This document shows, piece by piece, positions 25,684 to 31,694 of a DNA stretch of 64,000 nucleotides. Below the pieces are notes generated by a model. That model saw nothing but the letters and a program-made list of their open reading frames with translations. It ran no database searches and was not told the origin of the DNA. Source of the stretch: Candidatus Gastranaerophilales bacterium (GTDB lineage Bacteria > Bacillota > Clostridia > Lachnospirales > Lachnospiraceae). The position numbers and the translations under genes were made by a program. Every line of letters begins with the position of its first letter. Positions within the stretch are counted from its first letter, which is position 1. The DNA is taken from the NCBI GenBank assembly GCA_023663225.1, contig JAMPHU010000012.1, positions 1 through 64,000 of the forward strand, written 5' to 3'.

Positions 25684-26153
25684 TGTCTATCTTAGCAGTA
25701 ATCGACACCAATGTAATTATATCAGTATTGCTCACGAGGAACAAGGAGTCGGCGACTTATCGGGTAATTCAAGCGGTACTTGATGGGCGGGTCACGCCGT
25801 TGTATCATCCGAAAATTTTGGCCGAATATAAAGAAGTAGCACATCGCCCAAAGTTTCATATTCACGAGAAAGACATTGATGTGATTCTTGAGGCTATTGA
25901 AATGTTTGGCATTGAGGTGCATCCATCCCCAACCGGCGAAGTAATCCCGGACATGGACGACCTGATATTTTATGAAGTAACGATGGAAAAGCGTGGAGAT
26001 GACGCATATCTCGTAACTGGGAACACCAGGCATTTCCCAGCTAAGAAGTTCGTCGTCACCCCAGCCGAGATGATGAAGATTATTGACGCTGTCCCCCCAA
26101 ACCGCTATAATAATTGCAGTAGCATAGACACGATCAATTCAAAAATGAGGTGA
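25683..26153 (+). CDS. PIN-domain toxin component (COG1569 type)
   Basis: Probable RNase toxin. The 156 residues begin SILAVIDTNVIISVLL, the first acidic position of the PIN fold, followed by ILAEYKEVAHRPKF, DMDDLIFYEV and GDDAYLVTGNTRHFP, supplying the other acidic residues of the active site. In this family the chain usually ends soon after VTPAEMMKII. Here about 22 further residues (DAVPPNRYNNCSSIDTINSKMR) are encoded by DNA that is also the promoter and leader of the next small gene, so the tail is probably an insertion by-product. Start overlaps the antitoxin stop by one base. Confidence 0.85.
   Translation: MSILAVIDTNVIISVLLTRNKESATYRVIQAVLDGRVTPLYHPKILAEYKEVAHRPKFHIHEKDIDVILEAIEMFGIEVHPSPTGEVIPDMDDLIFYEVTMEKRGDDAYLVTGNTRHFPAKKFVVTPAEMMKIIDAVPPNRYNNCSSIDTINSKMR
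26083..26111 (+). promoter_or_regulatory. Promoter of the second 58-aa small gene, inside the toxin 3' end
   Basis: TTGACG (26083-26088), 17-bp spacer, TATAAT (26106-26111). Bases 26102-26126 match 199-223 at the first small gene with one mismatch. The element lies wholly within the coding frame of the PIN-domain gene. Confidence 0.7.
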
Positions 26154-26157
26154 AAGG

Positions 26158-26334
26158 ATGGTAGCAGATATTAGTTTGGAAGAACAAAAAGAAGTCGCCA
26201 TTAATAGATATGTAGATTTAATGAGAATTAAAGCGCATGAAACGGGCGAAAACAAAGAACTTGATTATCAAATTAAGGTTGCAAAAGTAAAGTTGTCAAG
26301 TTTTGGCATTGATTATTCTGAACTTGAATTTTAA
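26158..26334 (+). CDS. 58-aa small protein, member 2 of a local paralogous family
   Basis: The 58-residue product is colinear with that at 254-430 (27 identities by hand count, no gap), with the same I..YV.L.RIK start of helix 1, EL.YQ..V.K.KL.S.GI in helix 2 and an acidic end. No known domain, signal or membrane segment. GAGGTGAAAGG precedes the ATG, as in the paralogue. The gene has its own promoter and a terminator 25 bases after the stop, so it forms a self-contained cassette of about 320 bp inserted behind a toxin gene. Function unknown; an interaction or regulatory role would be a guess. Confidence 0.75.
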   Translation: MVADISLEEQKEVAINRYVDLMRIKAHETGENKELDYQIKVAKVKLSSFGIDYSELEF

Positions 26335-26359
26335 AACGAAATAGCAACGGATGGACGAG

Positions 26360-26404
26360 GGTGTAGGGTCTTTATGGAATCACTAAGGATCTACACCTTT
26401 TTTG
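26360..26404 (+). terminator. Terminator of the second 58-aa gene
   Basis: GGTGTAG (26360-26366) pairs with CTACACC (26391-26397), with an inner GGTC/GATC match, followed by seven T. The sequence of the stem resembles the hairpin at 29535-29579. Confidence 0.8.
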
Positions 26405-26524
26405 TTTCCGTATTTCTGCAGTGCCGGACTTGATATATTTTGCCGAAAATGGTAAATTAGATAAAAGGGAATCTAAAAAGGGGATCATGTATGCAGAGCA
26501 ATCCGGTCGTGCTGAGAGGAGTAT

Positions 26525-27664
26525 ATGGATACAACACTTTCTATGGAAAAAAATAAGAAACAGTTGATAAGGGAGATCCAGGAAAGACTGGACTGGTACA
26601 ACTTTGAGGCGTCGGAAGAGGAATTTGACGAGAATGAAGTGATGGCGCTGGTAGAGTTGTTGAAGACGCTTGACGCAGGTGCGGTGGTGCAGACGCCGGA
26701 TGTGGATGAGTCTTATGAAAGGTTTCAGCAATTTCTGGAGATGAAGTGGGAGGATGCAGAGCGGCTTGCCGTCCTGCGCAGAGAGCGTGTGGCGGTCTCT
26801 GCGCCCGAAGTGGAGATCGGAGCTGAGTTTGCGACAGGGATGGAGAGCAAGTTCAAGATGGATTCTGCGACAGAGGCAGAAGCAGAGTCCAAGATCAAGG
26901 TAGCGTCCAAGAGGGGAGTGGAAAGCAAGATCGGGGTGGAGTCCAAGGCAGGAGCAGAATCTAAGATCGAGGCAGCACTCGATACAAGGGTAGCGAGCAA
27001 GGTCAAAGGAGAGATCGAGACCACGACCGATACAAAGCCCCCTCGCAAAGGCAGGATGCGTCACACGCATCGATATGTGGCTGCAGCCGCCGTCCTGGCG
27101 GTGGTTCTTGTGGCCGGCGGCACAGTGGGAGCAGTCAATGCCGAGAAAAAGGGCGGGGTATTCCAGTGGTTGTTTCGGGATGATAACAGTTCATTGATGG
27201 TGATATCACCGAATGATAATGAAAATTTTGGTTATGCAATTTCAACTGTTTTTTATAGTGAGGAAGATGTGCCCGAAAAATATCAGAAATACATGCCTGA
27301 TGTAGAGGAAATGGAGAGTTTGGAGGGATATACATTAAAAGAAATAGAGATACAAGAGATGACGCAGTTTGATTGGATCTTGTATAAAATAAATAAGGAA
27401 GAAAGAGAGTTAATGTTACGAATCGCGACATATCATGATTCTGTAGTGGTACAAAGTGACCAGTTTAACCATTATGAGTATTTGACTAGTATTGTTCTAC
27501 ATGATCAAGAGATGGAGCTTTATTCCAAAACTGATGATTCCGGCGAAACAGATTATATTGTTTCTTTTTTCAAGAATAAACAGCAATATGTAATACAGGG
27601 AAAACAGTCATTGGAATTCCTTGAACAAGTAGCGTTGGAATACTATAATACTTTAATTAAATAG
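26525..27664 (+). CDS. Single-pass membrane protein with DUF4367-like extracellular domain (anti-sigma-like)
   Basis: Of 379 residues, the N-terminal 180 are cytoplasmic and charged, one membrane helix spans about 182-204 (YVAAAAVLAVVLVAGGTVGAV), and about 205-379 are extracellular. The outer part (VFYSEEDVPEKYQKYMP, YTLKEIEIQ, then a beta-rich end with YIVSFFKNKQQYVIQGK) resembles DUF4367 proteins, several of which are anti-sigma factors, though no sigma gene lies next to it. Residues about 100-170 are a degenerate short repeat (ESKI.V.SK.G.ESKI) that looks like expanded low-complexity DNA. The first ATG (26525) is used; a second at 26543 is possible. It is followed by a terminator. Confidence 0.65.
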   Translation: MDTTLSMEKNKKQLIREIQERLDWYNFEASEEEFDENEVMALVELLKTLDAGAVVQTPDVDESYERFQQFLEMKWEDAERLAVLRRERVAVSAPEVEIGAEFATGMESKFKMDSATEAEAESKIKVASKRGVESKIGVESKAGAESKIEAALDTRVASKVKGEIETTTDTKPPRKGRMRHTHRYVAAAAVLAVVLVAGGTVGAVNAEKKGGVFQWLFRDDNSSLMVISPNDNENFGYAISTVFYSEEDVPEKYQKYMPDVEEMESLEGYTLKEIEIQEMTQFDWILYKINKEERELMLRIATYHDSVVVQSDQFNHYEYLTSIVLHDQEMELYSKTDDSGETDYIVSFFKNKQQYVIQGKQSLEFLEQVALEYYNTLIK

Positions 27665-27676
27665 AAGCAATCACTT

Positions 27677-27721
27677 TCAGGATTAGAGAACAGTTATGTT
27701 TTTTGATCCTGATATTTTTTT
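27677..27721 (+). terminator. Terminator after the DUF4367-like gene
   Basis: TCAGGAT (27677-27683) pairs with ATCCTGA (27706-27712), followed by a run of seven T from 27715. The remaining 200 bases up to the next gene are AT-rich and show nothing else. Confidence 0.75.
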
Positions 27722-27928
27722 GGAAAAACGCGATATCAAAAGACGATGATCTTTATCTGCTATGCTAAAAATATCCTCTAAAAGAAAAAAATATAAAATT
27801 TAAATTTTTTTTAAAAATTTTTGTAAGATTTGGGCTCCTGAAGTCATATTAATGTAGAAGGGTGAAATGAGGAAGCGAGTGGGGCATGGAAATCCTTCAA
27901 TACACAAAAGACAAAGGAGTGGTACGAA

Positions 27929-28441
27929 ATGAAACAGAGAGTGAGGAAACAAGGAAAGAAGCTCTTAGGTCTGGCTTTGGCGGCAGCTTTTATGCTCGTA
28001 CAGCCTGTGGCTACGGTGCAGGCGGCAGCAGCGGATGAGACAGAGGATGACGTGGAGCAGCTTGAGACCACCGTGTATGAGCTGTCCGAGGAGGAGCTAG
28101 CAGGGATACCGAGCGCGTATACAATGCTTAGTGGATGCAGTATCGTGGTGGGATGTGATGAGAGAGGTCTGATAGTAGACATCACTACTGGTGCGACACA
28201 GACAGCGTCCTTATTGGGCATAAAGGATATCGTGGTTGAACAGCAGAAGTGGTATGGCTGGAAACCGGTCGCAACGGCTCCTGGAGTGGAAATTCAAAAC
28301 AGGGCTGGTGTAGGAGTCAGCTTTATCTATACCGGCGCTGTATATGGCGAGACATACCGGATCTCCTGTGTCCACTATGGCACAGTAGATTCCTATACGG
28401 AGGAGGAGCATGTCACTCCTGGGATCGTCTATAAGTATTGA
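27929..28441 (+). CDS. Small secreted protein of unknown function
   Basis: The 170-residue product has a typical signal peptide (basic MKQRVRKQGKK, hydrophobic LLGLALAAAFMLVQPVA, cleavage probably after VQA near residue 33), an acidic linker (ADETEDDVEQLE), then about 110 residues rich in Gly, Val and aromatic residues with two cysteines (SGCSIVVGCDE) and one later Cys. The body reads as a small beta-sandwich. No anchor, lipobox or sorting motif is present, so release to the medium is likely. I do not recognise the family with certainty. A hairpin (GATGTTT-CTT-AAACATC, 28440-28456) overlaps the stop codon. Confidence 0.7.
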   Translation: MKQRVRKQGKKLLGLALAAAFMLVQPVATVQAAAADETEDDVEQLETTVYELSEEELAGIPSAYTMLSGCSIVVGCDERGLIVDITTGATQTASLLGIKDIVVEQQKWYGWKPVATAPGVEIQNRAGVGVSFIYTGAVYGETYRISCVHYGTVDSYTEEEHVTPGIVYKY

Positions 28442-28504
28442 TGTTTCTTAAACATCCGTCTTTTGTGTAAAGGTGGGATTTCAAACCGAGTAGAGCGACT
28501 TGTT

Positions 28505-28628
28505 AAACAGTTATCAGCGGTTGGGTGGGTAGTCGTCGAAAGGGGAATTCGGCCGGGGTTAAGTGATATAGCAGCTATCCTCCCGTCGAGGCGCTGCACA
28601 ACACTTTTTGTGGGACTGATAACTGTTT
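28505..28628 (+). ncRNA. Structured RNA candidate, copy 1
   Basis: Closed by a perfect 12-bp stem, AAACAGTTATCA (28505-28516) with TGATAACTGTTT (28617-28628). Inside: GTCGAA/TTCGGC hairpin (one G-U in place of the U-A in copies 2 and 3), CCTC-CCGTC-GAGG nested in GCAG/CTGC, and CAC-TTTTT-GTG. Conserved unpaired blocks are GGGTGGGTAG, AAAGGGGAA, GGGGTTAA and GTGATATAGCAG. Variation is concentrated in loops, as expected for a conserved RNA. Direction is inferred. Confidence 0.65.
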
Positions 28629-28709
28629 TAAAACTGAATAAAGCATTTTCCAATTATTTGTTAATCTATGGAGTAAAAGGGAGAATTCAAAACCGAGAAG
28701 GCGGCTTAT

Positions 28710-28832
28710 AAACAGTTATCAACGGTAGGGTGGGTAGTCGTCGAAAGGGGAATTCGACCGGGGTTAACGTGATATAGCAGTCACCCTCTCGTGAGGCGCT
28801 GCAAAACACTATTGTGGGTTTGATAACTGTTT
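28710..28832 (+). ncRNA. Structured RNA candidate, copy 2
   Basis: Same 12-bp closing stem (28710-28721 with 28821-28832). GTCGAA/TTCGAC, AGGGTG/CACCCT, CCTC-TCGT-GAGG inside GCAG/CTGC and CAC-TATT-GTG can form. It differs from copy 3 only in hairpin loops and next to the closing stem. Confidence 0.65.
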
Positions 28833-28912
28833 AAAATTGAATAAAGCATTTTCCAATTATTTGTTAATCTATGGAGTAAAAGGGAGAATTCAAAACCGAG
28901 AAGGCGGCTTAT

Positions 28913-29036
28913 AAACAGTTATCAACGGTAGGGTGGGTAGTCGTCGAAAGGGGAATTCGACCGGGGTTAACGTGATATAGCAGTCACCCTCCCAGTGAGG
29001 CGCTGCAAAACACTATTGTGGGATTGATAACTGTTT
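28913..29036 (+). ncRNA. Structured RNA candidate, copy 3
   Basis: Closing stem at 28913-28924 and 29025-29036. CCTC-CCAGT-GAGG replaces the loop of copy 2. Just downstream are TCAAGCG-GATGA-CGCTTGA and GGCG-TTT-CGCC hairpins (about 29053-29090), which may end or process the transcript. Confidence 0.65.
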
Positions 29037-29138
29037 AAATAAGTCTGATATCGTTCAAGCGGATGACGCTTGATCTTTGCGGGCGTTTCGCCATTATATC
29101 CTGAGAGGTCTCAAAAGCGCTTTGATAATTGAATAGAC

Positions 29139-29167
29139 TTTACACCTTGATTGTGATATACTGTATA
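29139..29167 (+). promoter_or_regulatory. Promoter of the coiled-coil small gene
   Basis: TTTACA (29139-29144), 17-bp spacer, TGTATA (29162-29167). The upstream bases TTGATAATTGAATA match those before the first small gene at 165-178. Confidence 0.6.
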
Positions 29168-29218
29168 TAAGTGTTATTCAGTCAACAGATTCCGTAATCA
29201 CAATAGGGGGGTGAGCAT

Positions 29219-29509
29219 ATGACGGACAGTGAAAAGCTTGATCTGATTCTTGATAAAGTCAATAGCGTTGACACAAGAGTAAGTAATCTTGAATCTGATT
29301 TGCAAGAAGTCAAGAAACGAGTAACGAATACTGATTTGATACTTGAAAATGAGATCCGCGTCAATATACAGCGTGTCGCTGAAGGGCATCTTGACTTATC
29401 AAGAAATCTACATGATGCAATGAGGCCAAGTAATGAGGTTGAAATGTTGGCAATCAAGGTAAGAATGCTTGAAACAGATATCAGGGACTTAAAGGCAAAA
29501 ATGGCATAA
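29219..29509 (+). CDS. 96-aa coiled-coil protein
   Basis: The 96-residue product is almost entirely helical with heptad spacing of Leu, Val and Ile (LDLILDKVNSVDTRVSNLESDLQ, then VEMLAIKVRMLETDIRDLKAKM), so an oligomeric coiled coil is likely. There is no cysteine, no signal peptide and no DNA-binding motif. Proteins of this appearance are frequent near mobile or accessory genes of Lachnospiraceae and have no assigned role. A GGGGGGTGAGCAT sequence serves as ribosome binding site. Its promoter is of the same make as that of the 58-aa gene at 254, and its terminator stem contains the -35 of the next small gene. Confidence 0.75.
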   Translation: MTDSEKLDLILDKVNSVDTRVSNLESDLQEVKKRVTNTDLILENEIRVNIQRVAEGHLDLSRNLHDAMRPSNEVEMLAIKVRMLETDIRDLKAKMA

Positions 29510-29534
29510 TAAATACAATTATATATCACACAGG

Positions 29535-29596
29535 TTAAGGTGTAAGGTCTTTATTGATTATTAAAGCTTTACACCTTAAGAACAGGTTGCTATAAT
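29535..29596 (+). promoter_or_regulatory. Terminator stem overlapping the promoter of the third small gene
   Basis: TTAAGGTGTAA (29535-29545) and TTACACCTTAA (29569-29579) form an 11-bp stem. The right arm contains TTTACA (29568-29573), which with a 17-bp spacer and TATAAT (29591-29596) forms the promoter for the gene at 29644. The same DNA therefore ends one gene and starts the next. No T-run follows the stem, so termination may be weak. Confidence 0.65.
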
Positions 29597-29643
29597 GAAT
29601 GTAAGTACAAATCAACAATAGCATCCAGAAAGTAGGTGGTTAT

Positions 29644-29835
29644 ATGCCGAGTGGTATTGAGGTAACAAAACAAGCTCTTGATGATTTTAAAAAAATTCAA
29701 GAGTATATGTTGTCAGCAAGGAAAGAAAATGCTACTGAGACTTATGCGATATTAAAAAAAGAGTATTTGACAATTAAAGCGTTATTAAATGTATCTGGCG
29801 TGAATTTGACAGACATTGACGAAATCAAAGAATAA
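29644..29835 (+). CDS. 63-aa small protein, divergent member 3 of the local family
   Basis: The 63-residue product resembles the two 58-aa proteins in pattern rather than overall identity: I..YM...R in helix 1 (IQEYMLSARKENAT) and ET.Y....K...K.LL..SGVN..DIDE in helix 2, with the same acidic end. The promoter has the same build (TTTACA, 17 bp, TATAAT preceded by GC) and AGGTGG stands before the ATG. No known domain. A strong terminator follows. Family membership is inferred from position, size and pattern; it needs a profile search. Confidence 0.65.
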   Translation: MPSGIEVTKQALDDFKKIQEYMLSARKENATETYAILKKEYLTIKALLNVSGVNLTDIDEIKE

Positions 29836-29855
29836 CAAAGCCTTCTGTTTCACCA

Positions 29856-29885
29856 ACCGCTTGCGGAATCCCGCAAGCGGTTTTA
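29856..29885 (+). terminator. Terminator of the third small gene
   Basis: An 11-bp stem, ACCGCTTGCGG (29856-29866) with CCGCAAGCGGT (29871-29881), loop AATC, followed by TTT. Confidence 0.85.
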
Positions 29886-29928
29886 TGAGCAGACACTAAG
29901 TAATAAAGGATTGAGGGTGGAGATTACC

Positions 29929-30168
29929 ATGATGTATCCATATATGACACTTAATGATGACACAGAAATTACACATTCTGAAATGAAACCAGATGGGAGA
30001 GTAAAAGTGTATATAGAAACACCAGATGCACAAGTATGTTTTCGGCATGCAACATGTTGGCTTCCTGAATATAAATGGGAAGACATTTTTGCGTATTCTG
30101 ATGAGGATGTAGCAAAGTTTCAGGAGCTTATTGAGTCATCTGCACATTTGATTATGGGATTTTGTTAA
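29929..30168 (+). CDS. 79-aa hypothetical protein
   Basis: The 79-residue product (MMYPYMTLNDDTEITHSEM to ELIESSAHLIMGFC) looks like a compact alpha/beta domain, with a beta-rich front (GRVKVYIETPDAQVCFRHATCWLP) and a C-terminal helix. It contains three cysteines and many aromatic and acidic residues. I do not recognise the family, but similar short proteins occur beside toxin-antitoxin and DUF genes in gut Firmicutes. The ATG at 29929 is six bases after GGTGGAG; an upstream TTG at 29911 would include that site. No promoter is evident, so it may be read from the preceding gene through its terminator. Converges on tRNA-Gly. Confidence 0.65.
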   Translation: MMYPYMTLNDDTEITHSEMKPDGRVKVYIETPDAQVCFRHATCWLPEYKWEDIFAYSDEDVAKFQELIESSAHLIMGFC

Positions 30169-30257
30169 TAACAAAAAAGCAACCAATTTTACATTGATTA
30201 CCTTTTGATCATTCACCGATTATCGAGACTCACAACATCAATATCGTGAAACTTTAG

Positions 30258-30330
30258 AGCGATAGACGGGACTCGAACCCGCGATTTCCACCTTGGCAAG
30301 GTGGCGCTCTACCAACTGAGCCACTATCGC
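30258..30330 (-). tRNA. tRNA-Gly (anticodon GCC)
   Basis: On the minus strand the acceptor GCGATAG/CTATCGC, D stem GCTC/GAGC, anticodon stem CCACC/GGTGG around TTGCCAA and T arm CGGG-TTCGAGT-CCCG fold fully. Discriminator T, no encoded CCA. Confidence 0.95.
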
Positions 30331-30373
30331 AAACTATCTGTCCGGCAAAATGTTTCTGCAACGGACAAATACT

Positions 30374-30402
30374 ACTATACAATATGTTGCGTGAAATGTC
30401 AA
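30374..30402 (-). promoter_or_regulatory. Promoter of tRNA-Gly
   Basis: On the minus strand TTGACA (30402-30397), 17-bp spacer, TATAGT (30379-30374), about 45 bases from the tRNA 5' end. Confidence 0.8.
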
Positions 30403-30459
30403 TAACAAATTTTAAATTTTTTGCAGCGCAAATAAACTTACGAAATTTTATAAAAAAGA

Positions 30460-30488
30460 TTGACAAAAGTAAATAGATACCTTATGAT
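30460..30488 (+). promoter_or_regulatory. Promoter and leader of the Rpn-family gene
   Basis: TTGACA (30460-30465), 17-bp spacer, TATGAT (30483-30488), divergent from the tRNA-Gly promoter. The roughly 180-base leader to the start at 30672 holds a long-range stem: GCAGGAAGGAA (30578-30588) with TTCCTTTCTGC (30643-30653), one mismatch. No gene is visible in the 341 bases between tRNA-Gly and this gene. Confidence 0.65.
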
Positions 30489-30671
30489 GATTCTATCAGG
30501 ACAATCTAAGACGTACTATCCGTACATTTAGACTATTTCTGTCAAATTTTCACATCAATCAATTCGAATTCAATATGGCAGGAAGGAAAAATGTGCGTGG
30601 GATAGGCTCTGGTAGACAAAATACCTGAGGAACTTGCACTTCTTCCTTTCTGCTGTGGAAGGGAGAAAAGG

Positions 30672-31667
30672 ATGCAAGACACAAAGCAGAAGGAACAAAA
30701 GGAACAGAAAGATCAGGGGAAACAGAAGAAACAAAAGAAACAGATGGCGCAAGGAACAGAACAAAAAAAGAAGCAAGGTAATGCCAAGGGGCGGTATCGT
30801 TTTCAAAACGTTCTGTTTCGTTGGCGGGGGAAGAAGGTACACCGCCAGATCAAGGACAGGCTTTTCCGCACCCTGTTTGAGAAGGACAGGGAAGCGCTGC
30901 TGCAGCTCTACAACGCGCTGAACGGGACTGATTATCAGGATGCGGGCAAGCTGCAGGTGGTGACCATAGAGAGCGCGGTCTATATGGTGATGAAGAACGA
31001 CTTGGCTTTTGTGGTGGCGGGAACCTTGAATCTCTATGAACATCAGAGCACTTGGAACCCCAACATGCCGGTGCGGTTTTTGATCTATTTGGCGGAGGAA
31101 TATCAAATGCTGGCGGAGGAGGCGAAGGAGAGCCTTTACGGCACGAAACTGATCCAACTGCCGACGCCTCAGTGTGTGGTATTTTATAATGGGGAGAGAA
31201 ACGCGCCGGAAGAGCAGATCCTACGTCTGTCAGACGCTTTTGAAAACAGGAGAAGCGAGGCGAGTGTGGAGCTTACCGTGCGGATGCTCAACATCAACTA
31301 TGGTCATAATAAAGAGTTGATGGAAAAATGCAGAGTGCTTGGAGAATACTCTCAGTTTGTGGACATATGCAGACAATATGCCGCGGAGGGAGGGGATATT
31401 CAGGAGGCGCTGGAGACCGCCATAGAGTATTGTATCGACCATGGCATTTTATCAAAGTTTTTGCGAAATAATCAAGCGGAGGTGTTAGGGATGCTGTTAG
31501 AAAGATTCGATGTAAAGAAATATGAGAGATCGCTGCGTGAAGACGAGCGAGACCGCATGAACAAATTGAACGCCGCCCTTCTTGCGCAAGACCGAATCGC
31601 CGACCTGAAACGCGCCACGGAGGATTCGGCGTTTCAGGAACAGTTGTTTCGGGAATTTGAGTTGTAA
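30672..31667 (+). CDS. Rpn-family (PD-(D/E)XK) recombination-promoting nuclease / transposase-like protein
   Basis: The 331-residue product matches the Rpn/YhgA-like group: after a lysine/glutamine-rich leader (residues 1-40, QKEQKEQKDQGKQKKQKK), there is RQIKDRLFRTLFEKDREALLQLYNALNGTDY, then NDLAFVVAGTLNLYEHQSTWNPNMPVRFLIYLAEEY with the nuclease-type D and E-x-Q residues, TPQCVVFYNG and a helical C-terminus. E. coli Rpn proteins cut DNA and promote recA-independent recombination; many copies are found in Lachnospiraceae genomes. The first ATG after GGGAG is used. The basic leader may reflect repeat expansion. Not part of a recognisable insertion sequence: no terminal repeats are seen. Confidence 0.85.
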   Translation: MQDTKQKEQKEQKDQGKQKKQKKQMAQGTEQKKKQGNAKGRYRFQNVLFRWRGKKVHRQIKDRLFRTLFEKDREALLQLYNALNGTDYQDAGKLQVVTIESAVYMVMKNDLAFVVAGTLNLYEHQSTWNPNMPVRFLIYLAEEYQMLAEEAKESLYGTKLIQLPTPQCVVFYNGERNAPEEQILRLSDAFENRRSEASVELTVRMLNINYGHNKELMEKCRVLGEYSQFVDICRQYAAEGGDIQEALETAIEYCIDHGILSKFLRNNQAEVLGMLLERFDVKKYERSLREDERDRMNKLNAALLAQDRIADLKRATEDSAFQEQLFREFEL

Positions 31668-31694
31668 TGATACGTTAAGAAGGAGAGAGCGCGA

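Larger units (their letters stand above)
28470..29036 (+). repeat. Tandem array of three ~204-bp units (RNA-like)
   Basis: Three copies of a unit of 203-205 bp. Units 2 and 3, including the linkers before them, are almost identical over more than 190 bases; unit 1 is more divergent. Each unit contains a 123-124-base palindrome-bounded core (28505-28628, 28710-28832, 28913-29036), annotated separately, and an 80-base linker carrying AATAAAGCATTTTCC and CAAAACCGAGAAGGCGGC. There is no conserved reading frame. The array fills most of the 777-base gap between the secreted-protein gene and the coiled-coil gene. Confidence 0.92.

Noticed and set aside
26372-27070. 232-codon Cys/Leu/His-rich frame opposite the DUF4367-like gene
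   Set aside because: Produced by the low-complexity ESKI repeat read backwards; it crosses the terminator of the small gene.
28463-28711. 82-codon frame in the RNA array
   Set aside because: Not conserved in copies 2 and 3, where the frame is broken; the RNA pairing explains the conservation.
28470-29036. CRISPR array
   Set aside because: Unit of about 204 bp with conserved interior and only three copies; no short direct repeats with unique spacers and no cas genes in the window.
30672-31667. Insertion sequence around the Rpn-family gene
   Set aside because: No terminal inverted repeats or target duplications could be seen at either side; treated as a stand-alone gene.
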